Under the pieces are notes generated by a model. That model did not search any database. It saw only the letters and a list, made by a program, of their open reading frames with translations, and was not told the origin of the DNA. Source: CAZVBR01 sp964625755 (GTDB lineage Bacteria > Patescibacteriota > Minisyncoccia > Phycocordibacterales > XYD1-FULL-46-19). Taken from it: 18,716 nucleotides of DNA. The position numbers and the translations under genes are program-made. This document shows, piece after piece, positions 13,007 through 18,716 of this stretch; within the stretch, counting starts at the first letter, position 1, and every line of letters begins with the position of its first letter. The stretch is taken from positions 1-18,716 of the forward strand of contig CAZVBR010000014.1 of assembly GCA_964625755.1 (NCBI GenBank). The letters are read 5' to 3'.

Positions 13007-14314
13007 ATGGACCACGAACCACGATCATCCAACAATAACTCTCAAAACGATCCCGGTCGGGTAACCGAGGCCGAAAATGACCTCGAAATCGATCGGGATT
13101 CTTTAGAGTGGCTAAAAAAACAGCAAGCAGCTCGTCTGGCCATGAGCGGTGGATCACTCGAAGAAGAAATGGATCACCTTAAGGAATTAAGCAAAAAAAG
13201 ACAAGAAGCCCGACTGGCCATGGAAGACCTGGAAACTAAAAGAAAAAGGGAAGCCCAAAAAGCCCAAGAAACCAAAGAATTGGCCCGAGAAAAGAAAATA
13301 GCCGAACTAAGAAAAAAAAGACTGGCTGCCAAGAAAAAAGAAGTCGAATCAACCCGAAAAAGCGAGGAAGAAGCAAAAAGATTCGAAGCAAAAAAAAGAT
13401 CAGACCAAAAGCAGGCCCAAGAAATGTCCGAAGAAAAGATCGAACAGTTATTAAAATCAGAAAACGCCAAATTGCCGCCGAGTCAGACCTTATCATCTGA
13501 CCTTAGGCAGAAAAATCAACCTGAAAACAGAAGCACCCCGAGTAATACGGCCGAAAAAAGCCAATCCGGTGCCAACAAAAACCACACCCGACCTTCGACC
13601 ACCACCTCAAAAGTCGCTCTATTCGGAGTGACTATTATTTTATTACTTTTGGCAACCGGGGCCGGGATTTTAACCTGGCAAATATTTATCAACCCCCAAC
13701 CCGACTCCATCGATCCCAGGCCTTTAATATCAGTCACCAAAAGCCACGAAATAAAATTACCTCAACCCCCGGAAAACATCCGTCAAGAGTTGAGGATCTT
13801 ATCCAGCTCCGATCAACCCGACCATCCGCGCGGACACCTGGCAAATATTTATTTCACAAAACCCCAAAATGACTCCGGCCGAGTCGACCAACCCCGCAGG
13901 CCGGCCCGGACCGAAGAATTACTAACAGCTACCGAGGTAAACTGGCCGAGAAACTTTACTTATTTTCTCCAAGATGAGTTCATGCTCGGTCTATCAGAGC
14001 ACCTTTTCCCTCGATCGCTGTTTTTGATCCTTAAAACCAACTCCTGGGAAAACTCCTTCGACACCCTACTCCAAAACGAATCTGAAATAACCGCCGAACT
14101 GATCGCCGATCTCTTCGGCCGCCCCGAACCAGAAATAAATGAATTGACCTTCAAAGACAAGACGATCAAAAATTTAGATATTCGAGCCGGTCAGGATCAA
14201 ACCCGGGAATTTGTTGTGTATTATGGGTTCTTAGACCGAACTGTTTTGGTCTTTACTCAAGACCGAGAAACTCTGGAGCATATTATCGACCAACACCAAA
14301 ATCCGGATCAGTAA
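13007..14314 (+). CDS. Coiled-coil, single-TM protein with conserved-looking extracytoplasmic domain
   Basis: The 435-aa product begins with a highly charged coiled coil (about 25-150) that repeats ARLAM (QQAARLAMSGG, then RQEARLAMEDL). A low-complexity linker leads to one membrane segment at about 201-226 (VALFGVTIILLLLATGAGIL), then about 200 residues that should lie outside the membrane. That C-terminal part has TYFLQDEFMLGL, LFLILKTNSWENSFDTLL, and near the end EFVVYYGFLDRTVLVFTQDRETLEHII. It recalls C-terminal domains common in uncharacterised CPR proteins (FMLG then FLILK-N-ENAF patterns); this is from memory. The N-in, C-out topology places the coiled coil in the cytoplasm, where it could meet the upstream coiled-coil protein. 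No Shine-Dalgarno sequence. Function unknown. Confidence 0.75.
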   Translation: MDHEPRSSNNNSQNDPGRVTEAENDLEIDRDSLEWLKKQQAARLAMSGGSLEEEMDHLKELSKKRQEARLAMEDLETKRKREAQKAQETKELAREKKIAELRKKRLAAKKKEVESTRKSEEEAKRFEAKKRSDQKQAQEMSEEKIEQLLKSENAKLPPSQTLSSDLRQKNQPENRSTPSNTAEKSQSGANKNHTRPSTTTSKVALFGVTIILLLLATGAGILTWQIFINPQPDSIDPRPLISVTKSHEIKLPQPPENIRQELRILSSSDQPDHPRGHLANIYFTKPQNDSGRVDQPRRPARTEELLTATEVNWPRNFTYFLQDEFMLGLSEHLFPRSLFLILKTNSWENSFDTLLQNESEITAELIADLFGRPEPEINELTFKDKTIKNLDIRAGQDQTREFVVYYGFLDRTVLVFTQDRETLEHIIDQHQNPDQ

Positions 14315-14369
14315 AATCTCTCCTGCAACTCAAGAAAACTTTTATTAAAGGCTTGTTTTTGATTTCTGC

Positions 14370-14397
14370 TTGTCAAGATCAAATAAACTGCTATAAT
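14370..14397 (+). promoter_or_regulatory. Promoter giving a leaderless mRNA for the zinc-finger protein and comM
   Basis: TTGTCA (14370-14375), 16 bases, extended -10 TGcTATAAT (TATAAT 14392-14397). Predicted start 14404 is exactly the ATG. An upstream in-frame start at 14353 would lie outside this transcript. Confidence 0.65.
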
Positions 14398-14403
14398 CGC
14401 GAC

Positions 14404-14766
14404 ATGGATATTAATTACTACAAAAACAAATTAGAGCAAGAAAAAACCGTACTGGAAAACGAACTGGATCATCTGGGGGTACGCAGTACCGAAAGAAATA
14501 ACGACTGGGAAGCTCAACCGGAAAATATCGACGAAATAAGCACTCGGGACGAGGTCTCGGGAAGGTTGACCGAGTTAGGGGAGCGCCAAGCAACCGAATA
14601 CTCCCTGGAAGAGAGATTAAAAACCGTCAATCAAGCTTTAGAAAAGATCAAAGACGGCTCCTACGGTCTCTGCTACGTTTGCCAAAACCCGATAGAAGAT
14701 GACCGCTTAGAAGCCAATCCGGCCGCCGAAACTTGCAAAACTCACATCGAGGAAGAGAGTAAGTAA
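14404..14766 (+). CDS. DksA/TraR-type zinc-finger protein
   Basis: Members of this family insert a coiled coil into the RNA polymerase secondary channel or otherwise modulate transcription. The 120-aa product has a coiled-coil body (residues 1-85, with KNKLEQEKTVLENELDHLG and a second helix ending QALEKIKDGSYG) and a C-terminal zinc finger: C90, C93, C111 and H114 (CYVCQNPIEDDRLEANPAAE then CKTH). The usual last Cys is replaced by His, which can still bind zinc. The acidic residues of the coiled-coil tip that DksA uses are not obvious. A start at 14404 is set by the promoter. comM begins two bases after its stop codon, so the two are almost certainly co-translated. Confidence 0.88.
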   Translation: MDINYYKNKLEQEKTVLENELDHLGVRSTERNNDWEAQPENIDEISTRDEVSGRLTELGERQATEYSLEERLKTVNQALEKIKDGSYGLCYVCQNPIEDDRLEANPAAETCKTHIEEESK

Positions 14767-14768
14767 CC

Positions 14769-16334
14769 ATGGTCACCACGATTCATTCGGCTCAGCTGAT
14801 CGGACTATCAGCTGAGTTAGTGTCTGTGGAAGTGGATATTACTCGCGGGAGCCATAGTTTTCTTATTGTCGGCCTGCCGGACAAAGCGGTTGAAGAGGCA
14901 AAAGACCGTATCTCGGCCGCGATACGCAATACCGGGTACAGTGCCCCGCACCAGGGAAGTCGCCGAATCATCGCATCTTTAGCTCCGGCCGAATTAAAAA
15001 AAGCTGGGGCTCATTTTGACCTGGCGATCACTTTGGGCTACTTATTAGCCGCCAGGCATATACAATTCAAACCCGATCACCGGATCTTCTTTGGAGAACT
15101 GGGTTTAGACGGCAGTATTTGTCCGGTTAAAGGGGTCCTCCTTTTAACTCAAAAAGCAAAAGAGGCCGGATTCAAAGAAGTATATATACCCGAACCCAAT
15201 CTCCGGGAAGCGGCTTTGGTTGGCGGGATATCGGTATTTGGGGTCAAAAACTTGGCCACCTTAATAAGTCACCTGACAGCCGGCATCTCTTCCGGCAATA
15301 ACCCCGATCTGCCTAAAATATCTTTAATAGAAGCCCCTAAAACAAAGATAACTAGTCGCTCCGGATCAAACCCGGAACTGGACTTCGCCGAGATCTCAGG
15401 CCAAAATACCGTAAAAAGGGGACTCGAGATCGCGGCCGCCGGGGGGCATCACGTAGCCATGATCGGACCACCCGGGGCCGGCAAAACCATGCTGGCCCGA
15501 GCCTTTACCGGGATCTTACCGGAGTTAAAAGAACAGGAAATAATCGAAGTTACGAGTATTCATTCCATCGCCAGCCAGTTGACCGACCAAAAAATAAACT
15601 CTGTCGCCCCGTTTCGCTCCCCCCACCATACCGCAAGTTACGCGGCCATGATCGGAGGTGGTTTGTGGCCTAAACCCGGAGAGGTATCTTTAGCTCATCG
15701 AGGAGTTTTGTTTTTAGATGAATTTCCGGAATTTGACAAAAAGGTGATCGAATCTCTTCGCCAACCCCTAGAAGACAAGATCGTTCAGATCTCAAGAGCA
15801 AAAGCTAATCTTTCCTTCCCGGCTCACTTCACCCTACTGGCAGCTATGAACCCCTGTCCTTGTGGAAACTGGAAAAGCCAGAAGGAGTGCAGTTGTTCGA
15901 TCGCAACAGTTATTCGTTACCAAAAAAAGATATCCGGCCCGATCATGGACAGACTGGATCTCTGGCTTGAGGTTCCGGCCGTCCCGATCAAAGCTTTATC
16001 CGAAAGAAAAAAAGGCCAAGAATCAAGCGCTATGATCAAAAAAAGGGTAGCGAAAGCCAGAAATATTCAAAACCAACGTTTTTCCGGTTTCCCGAAAGTG
16101 CTGGTTAACGGTGAAATGTCGGTAAAACAAATCAATGAACTGATCCCTCTTTCTAATTCAGTTAAAACCATCTTAACCCAAGCCGCCACCAGGATGACTT
16201 TATCAGCTCGAGCCTATCACCGCTCGATCAAACTGGCTCAAACTATTGCCGACCTGGATCAAAGCCCTGAGATAAAAGAAAAGCACATCTTAGAAGCCCT
16301 ACAGTACCGACCTCGGGATATACTCGAGAGATAA
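14769..16334 (+). CDS. comM: ComM/YifB-type Mg-chelatase-like AAA+ ATPase
   Basis: ComM is a hexameric helicase that promotes branch migration during natural transformation. The 521-aa product has the family layout: an N-terminal subdomain (1-170) with VEVDITRGSHSFLIVGLPD and AVEEAKDRISAAIRNTG, an AAA+ module with Walker A GPPGAGKTMLAR (about 233-244) and Walker B GVLFLDEF (about 312-319), the Cys cluster NPCPCGNWKSQKECSCS (about 360-376), and a C-terminal LSARAYHRSIKLAQTIADL helix bundle. Length is normal. It starts two bases after the zinc-finger gene. CPR cells often carry competence-type genes, which suits DNA uptake, though this window has no other com genes. It ends convergent to the LOG-family gene. 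Confidence 0.95.
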   Translation: MVTTIHSAQLIGLSAELVSVEVDITRGSHSFLIVGLPDKAVEEAKDRISAAIRNTGYSAPHQGSRRIIASLAPAELKKAGAHFDLAITLGYLLAARHIQFKPDHRIFFGELGLDGSICPVKGVLLLTQKAKEAGFKEVYIPEPNLREAALVGGISVFGVKNLATLISHLTAGISSGNNPDLPKISLIEAPKTKITSRSGSNPELDFAEISGQNTVKRGLEIAAAGGHHVAMIGPPGAGKTMLARAFTGILPELKEQEIIEVTSIHSIASQLTDQKINSVAPFRSPHHTASYAAMIGGGLWPKPGEVSLAHRGVLFLDEFPEFDKKVIESLRQPLEDKIVQISRAKANLSFPAHFTLLAAMNPCPCGNWKSQKECSCSIATVIRYQKKISGPIMDRLDLWLEVPAVPIKALSERKKGQESSAMIKKRVAKARNIQNQRFSGFPKVLVNGEMSVKQINELIPLSNSVKTILTQAATRMTLSARAYHRSIKLAQTIADLDQSPEIKEKHILEALQYRPRDILER

Positions 16335-16360
16335 CTCCGGCAACTGATATAATGCTGACC

Positions 16361-16395
16361 GGAAACCCAGACCGATAAAAATAAAACCGGTTTCC
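16361..16395. terminator. Possible bidirectional terminator between convergent genes
   Basis: GGAAACC (16361-16367) pairs with GGTTTCC (16389-16395) across a 21-base A-rich loop. Between comM (plus) and the LOG-family gene (minus). On the minus strand the loop reads as a T-rich stretch. Weak. Confidence 0.35.
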
Positions 16396-16407
16396 CGACC
16401 GACCAAA

Positions 16408-17118
16408 TCAAACTCCCGGTGACAGATCTTTTACGATCTCGATCGCCTCGGCAGGCTCTTCGATCAGAGCATACAACCCGAGATCATCTTTATCTACCGC
16501 CTGATTTTCTTGATACAATTTCTGATCAATGAATTCCAACAACGGTTGCCAAAAATCCCGACCACATAAAATAACCGGGACTTTTGGCATTTTGTGGGTC
16601 TGAATCAATGTAACTATCTCAAAGAACTCATCTAAAGTCCCAAAACCTCCGGGGAAAAAAACAAAAGCATCAGCCGAAAAAGAAAGGCACACCTTTCGGC
16701 TGAAAAAATAATTAAATTCCACCTGACCGGTCAAATACTTATTAACAGCTTGCTCTCTCGGCAAATGAATAGCTAACCCCAAAGACCGGCCTCCGGCCTC
16801 AAACGCCCCTCGATTGGCCGCCTCCATTATCCCGGGACCACCCCCGGTCACCACCGCGTACCCCAACTCCGTCAATCGGGTGGCCAACTCGGAAGCCTTG
16901 AGGTAATAAGGGTTCTCGGGAAGAAAACGAGAAGAACCAAAAAAAGTCACTGAGCGGTTGTAACTTTTTATAAAATCCAGGCCATCGCTGAACTCTTTGT
17001 TTATAACCGTCAACCGATCCGCGATCGCCTCATCTAAGGTCTTGATAGTCAAAGGCTCTTGAGGTAACTTAGCCTCCGGTAACACTGTTTCAGACTGATC
17101 ATCATTATTATCAAACAT
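16408..17118 (-). CDS. LOG-family protein (TIGR00730-type, lysine-decarboxylase-like fold)
   Basis: LOG enzymes hydrolyse nucleoside 5'-monophosphates, in plants activating cytokinins; in bacteria the natural substrate is often unknown. The 236-aa product has SVTFFGSSRF, then GYAVVTGGGPGIMEAANRGA, and the signature FPGGFGTLDEFFE with its catalytic Glu, plus KVPVILCGRDFW. The N-terminal 55 residues before the fold are acidic and predicted helical, longer than in minimal LOGs. A start at 17118 (ATG) is preferred over the in-frame TTG at 17124 because a TATTAT box (17131-17126) predicts transcription from about 17119, making the mRNA leaderless. It stops at TGA. It is separated from the upstream M23 gene by terminators, so it is a single-gene unit. 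Confidence 0.9.
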   Translation of the reverse strand: MFDNNDDQSETVLPEAKLPQEPLTIKTLDEAIADRLTVINKEFSDGLDFIKSYNRSVTFFGSSRFLPENPYYLKASELATRLTELGYAVVTGGGPGIMEAANRGAFEAGGRSLGLAIHLPREQAVNKYLTGQVEFNYFFSRKVCLSFSADAFVFFPGGFGTLDEFFEIVTLIQTHKMPKVPVILCGRDFWQPLLEFIDQKLYQENQAVDKDDLGLYALIEEPAEAIEIVKDLSPGV

Positions 17119-17125
17119 AAACAAT

Positions 17126-17131
17126 ATAATA
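17126..17131 (-). promoter_or_regulatory. -10 box of the LOG-family gene
   Basis: TATTAT on the minus strand at 17131-17126 predicts transcription from about 17119, one base before the ATG. The -35 (CTACAT, 17154-17149) is weak. Confidence 0.45.
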
Positions 17132-17227
17132 ACTGGTAAGTATTTTTAATGTAGCATTTTTCCTCCTTTAAAACCAGATAAAAAATATTACTTAACCGAC
17201 TTATTGAATTTTCTGTTCTCTACCAAC

Positions 17228-17264
17228 AAAAACACCCCCTCTTTTGATCGATGGGGGTGTTTTT
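17228..17264 (-). terminator. Strong terminator hairpin after the M23 gene
   Basis: AAAAACACCCCC (17228-17239) and GGGGGTGTTTTT (17253-17264) form a perfect 12-bp stem around 13 bases. On the minus strand it ends in a T run, downstream of the M23 gene. The palindrome would also work on the plus strand. Confidence 0.8.
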
Positions 17265-17276
17265 CTTGGGGTATTA

Positions 17277-17329
17277 TCTAGATCAGCCCCGAATACTGCC
17301 CCGAAAGCCCTATTCGGGGCCGATCTAGA
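17277..17329 (-). terminator. Long 3' hairpin directly after the M23 stop codon
   Basis: The 19-base arms 17277-17295 and 17311-17329 pair at 18 positions around a 15-base loop. The stop codon ends at 17331, one base away. There is no T run, so this looks more like a 3' stability or processing element placed ahead of the terminator at 17228-17264. Confidence 0.6.
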
Positions 17330-17330
17330 G

Positions 17331-18347
17331 TTAAAACGGATTGGTTGGTCCACCTCTTATCTCAAAATGTAAGTGGGGGCCGGTTGACCGACCGGTTGAG
17401 CCCATATAACCGATCACTTGCCCTTGAGACACGCTTTGGCCGACATGGACCGCATTTCGACTCAAATGAGAATACAGTGTCTGAGTGCCATTAGGGTGAT
17501 CGATCACGATATAATTACCATAACCGCCGTTCCAACCACCGGTCCGACTAAGAGAAACCACTCCTCCGGCCGAAGCATATATCTCCGCTCCATGATGACT
17601 GGCCAGATCCACCGCATTATAACCATGCAATCCTTGAGTCCGAACTCCGCCACTTATTGGTCTCAGATAGTAACCGGCATGAACTGCCCCGGTCCCTCGT
17701 TCTGCGACACCGGTATCGGTTTTCGGAGTCGGGGAGGGAGCAGGTTTTTCCGGCTCCGGAATCGAGCCATAAGGAACCATGATCTCTTCTCCGGCAACCA
17801 CTTTTCCGTCTGCTAAATTATTATATTGAATTATCTCCTCTTCGTTGCCTTGATATTTTTTGGCTATCGAACTTAAACTATCTCCGGACTCTACCGCATG
17901 TCGCACCCCGGAAACCGGCAAAATCGCCAAAACTTGCCCCGGTCTAATAGAGTCACCGTGTGACATATCATTGGCCCAAATTATGGTATTTACAGTGACA
18001 TCGAACATTCTTGCGATCTGAGACAGGGAATCTCCTTCTCGAACCACATAAACACTGATCTGGCCGTCGCTGGTATTTAAATTCAAATCCTCACCGGAAG
18101 AGTCTTTCCCGGGTCCGTCATCAGAAACCAAAACGCTATCATCTAAGAAATTTATACTCCCGCCCCCATGAGACGAAAAGGAATTATCGGAAGCCAAACC
18201 GGCTTCAAGCAGAGAAAGGTTCTGGGAATTAATGCCCGAATTGCTGGCCGTTTCAGCTCTCACCCACTTACTGCCTTTTTGACTTTCGACTGAGAAAAGG
18301 ACCACCGCCCCAACCAACACCAGCCCTAACAGTAAACTAGACACCAT
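17331..18347 (-). CDS. LysM-LysM-M23 cell-wall endopeptidase
   Basis: Predicted to be exported and to cut peptidoglycan cross-links. The 338 residues run: membrane segment/signal anchor (3-22, VSSLLLGLVLVGAVVLFSV), a low-complexity Ser/Asp-rich stretch, LysM 1 (about 98-145, YVVREGDSLSQIARMF), LysM 2 (about 149-194, HAVESGDSLSSIAKKY), a Pro/Thr linker (197-214), and the peptidase M23 domain with zinc ligands H241 and D247 (HGYNAVDLA) and H325/H327 (GPHLHFEI). It ends right after the domain. The ATG at 18347 has GAGGG four bases upstream. However, the frame stays open upstream for about 38 codons that encode a basic, plausible cytoplasmic segment (ending KKNIVSRQAINTREGL) without any ATG, GTG or TTG. 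The true N-terminus may therefore be longer, through a frameshift from the ORF at 18525. Confidence 0.9.
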   Translation of the reverse strand: MVSSLLLGLVLVGAVVLFSVESQKGSKWVRAETASNSGINSQNLSLLEAGLASDNSFSSHGGGSINFLDDSVLVSDDGPGKDSSGEDLNLNTSDGQISVYVVREGDSLSQIARMFDVTVNTIIWANDMSHGDSIRPGQVLAILPVSGVRHAVESGDSLSSIAKKYQGNEEEIIQYNNLADGKVVAGEEIMVPYGSIPEPEKPAPSPTPKTDTGVAERGTGAVHAGYYLRPISGGVRTQGLHGYNAVDLASHHGAEIYASAGGVVSLSRTGGWNGGYGNYIVIDHPNGTQTLYSHLSRNAVHVGQSVSQGQVIGYMGSTGRSTGPHLHFEIRGGPTNPF

Positions 18348-18435
18348 TAAACCCTCACGAGTGTTTATCGCTTGCCTTGAAACTATGTTCTTTTTTCCGA
18401 TCCGGTCAATAAATGTTCGGAAAAAATCCTGGATT

Positions 18436-18525
18436 TTAGGTAAAATAAGCCTCGAATTTAATTTTTAATCGTTCTGCGATCTGTTGACGATCTTCCAAGA
18501 GACCGTTACTAACTTTTCTACTCAT
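18436..18525 (-). CDS. 29-codon ORF, possibly the original N-terminus of the M23 protein
   Basis: This ORF follows a good promoter (TTGATT, 17 bases, TATTAT) with a leader of about nine bases. It encodes MSRKVSNGLLEDRQQIAERL and nine more residues, a charged helix, and stops at TAA (18438-18436). Directly after it, in the +1 frame, an open frame (PKIQDFFRTFIDRIGKKNIV and on) runs without a stop codon into the M23 protein. Either this is a short upstream ORF, or the two frames are one gene interrupted by a +1 frameshift, natural or from assembly. Minus-strand codons further upstream overlap the right-hand repeat and are not coding. Confidence 0.4.
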   Translation of the reverse strand: MSRKVSNGLLEDRQQIAERLKIKFEAYFT

Positions 18526-18540
18526 ACCGAAATCTCTAAA

Positions 18541-18569
18541 ATAATATACCCATAAAAAGAAAAAATCAA
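18541..18569 (-). promoter_or_regulatory. Promoter of the M23 transcript
   Basis: On the minus strand TTGATT (18569-18564), 17 bases, TATTAT (18546-18541). Predicted start near 18534, nine bases before the ATG at 18525. Confidence 0.55.
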
Positions 18570-18578
18570 GACCCTGAA

Positions 18579-18621
18579 AAAATAAACCACCTCGCAGTAA
18601 GCTGACGAGGTGGTTTATTTT
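18579..18621. terminator. Perfect 16-bp bidirectional terminator
   Basis: AAAATAAACCACCTCG (18579-18594) and CGAGGTGGTTTATTTT (18606-18621) pair perfectly around 11 bases; either strand ends in a T-rich tract. It insulates the M23 promoter from whatever lies to the right and touches the edge of the repeat copy. Confidence 0.7.
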
Positions 18622-18716
18622 GAGAACCCCTCGGTTCTCAACGCCGAGCCCCGAGCCCCTCTTGAGGGGCTCGGCTGCTCTCCGCCACAAGGGAAATTAC
18701 AGTTTCCCTTGACATC
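18622..18716. repeat. Hairpin-rich interspersed repeat, right copy
   Basis: Second copy of the 1-94 element, same orientation, one base longer, reaching the last base of the window. The hairpins are cleaner here: GAGAACC with GGTTCTC, CGAGCCCCTC with GAGGGGCTCG, and CAAGGGAAA (18688-18696) with TTTCCCTTG (18703-18711). In the left copy the third stem has decayed to five pairs. Confidence 0.8.

Noticed and set aside
12373..13035. Minus-strand 220-aa ORF
   Set aside because: Antisense shadow of the Pro-rich tail of the coiled-coil gene; no start signals and Arg/Leu/Ser-biased composition.
16408..16410. UGA read as glycine (Gracilibacteria/Absconditabacteria code)
   Set aside because: Genes end sensibly at TGA here and at 663, and no conserved gene contains in-frame TGA, so the standard bacterial code fits.

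Overview
This 18.7-kb stretch looks like bacterial chromosome from a small-genome, metagenome-type lineage. The best guess is a member of the Candidate Phyla Radiation (Patescibacteria). The reasons are very short intergenic distances in the coding blocks, several genes without a Shine-Dalgarno sequence, a TrmB-like regulator, a LysM/M23 envelope peptidase, and a coiled-coil/single-TM protein whose C-terminal domain resembles uncharacterised CPR proteins. No rRNA or ribosomal-protein cluster is present to fix the phylum. TGA behaves as an ordinary stop codon. Both edges lie in copies of one hairpin-rich repeat (1-94 and 18622-18716), so the piece may be a contig broken at that repeat.

Layout: 1-94 repeat; 295-663 small unknown gene; 664-1500 non-coding, with parS-like and DnaA-box-like sites; 1501-1935 three minus-strand tRNA genes (Gly-GCC, Leu-CAG, Arg-TCG); 2096-3571 CCA-adding enzyme, which the Leu and Arg tRNAs need because their genes do not encode CCA. 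3583-3978, between convergent genes, holds nine parS-like 16-mers in three exactly spaced triplets. 4097-5005 (minus) is a XerC/D-type recombinase. 5006-5906 is non-coding and carries four strong promoters and at least three small hairpin RNAs, two of them near-identical tandem copies. 5907-9189 is rpsO, a NYN-domain protein and pnp, the last behind a large leader hairpin. 9301-10077 is a TrmB-like regulator. 10078-10713 is non-coding, with a minus-strand mini-gene and a long structured leader. 10714-11055 is a GC-rich small membrane-protein ORF whose mRNA is tiled with hairpins and ends in a strong terminator. 11145-14314 is a pair of coiled-coil proteins. 14404-16334 is a DksA/TraR-type zinc-finger protein coupled to a ComM-type AAA ATPase. 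16408-18347 (minus) is a LOG-family protein and a LysM-M23 peptidase.

How the parts fit: tRNA end maturation (tRNAs plus CCA enzyme), translation and RNA decay (rpsO, NYN, pnp), natural-transformation or DNA-related functions (comM, Xer), and envelope remodelling (M23) are housekeeping. The less explained parts are the triplet array at 3583-3978, the small-RNA cluster at 5208-5824, and the about 640-nt structured transcription unit at 10428-11068. A recurring regulatory style is an extended -10 box (TGnTATAAT) placed so that transcription should start on, or one base from, the ATG. That implies leaderless mRNAs for several genes.
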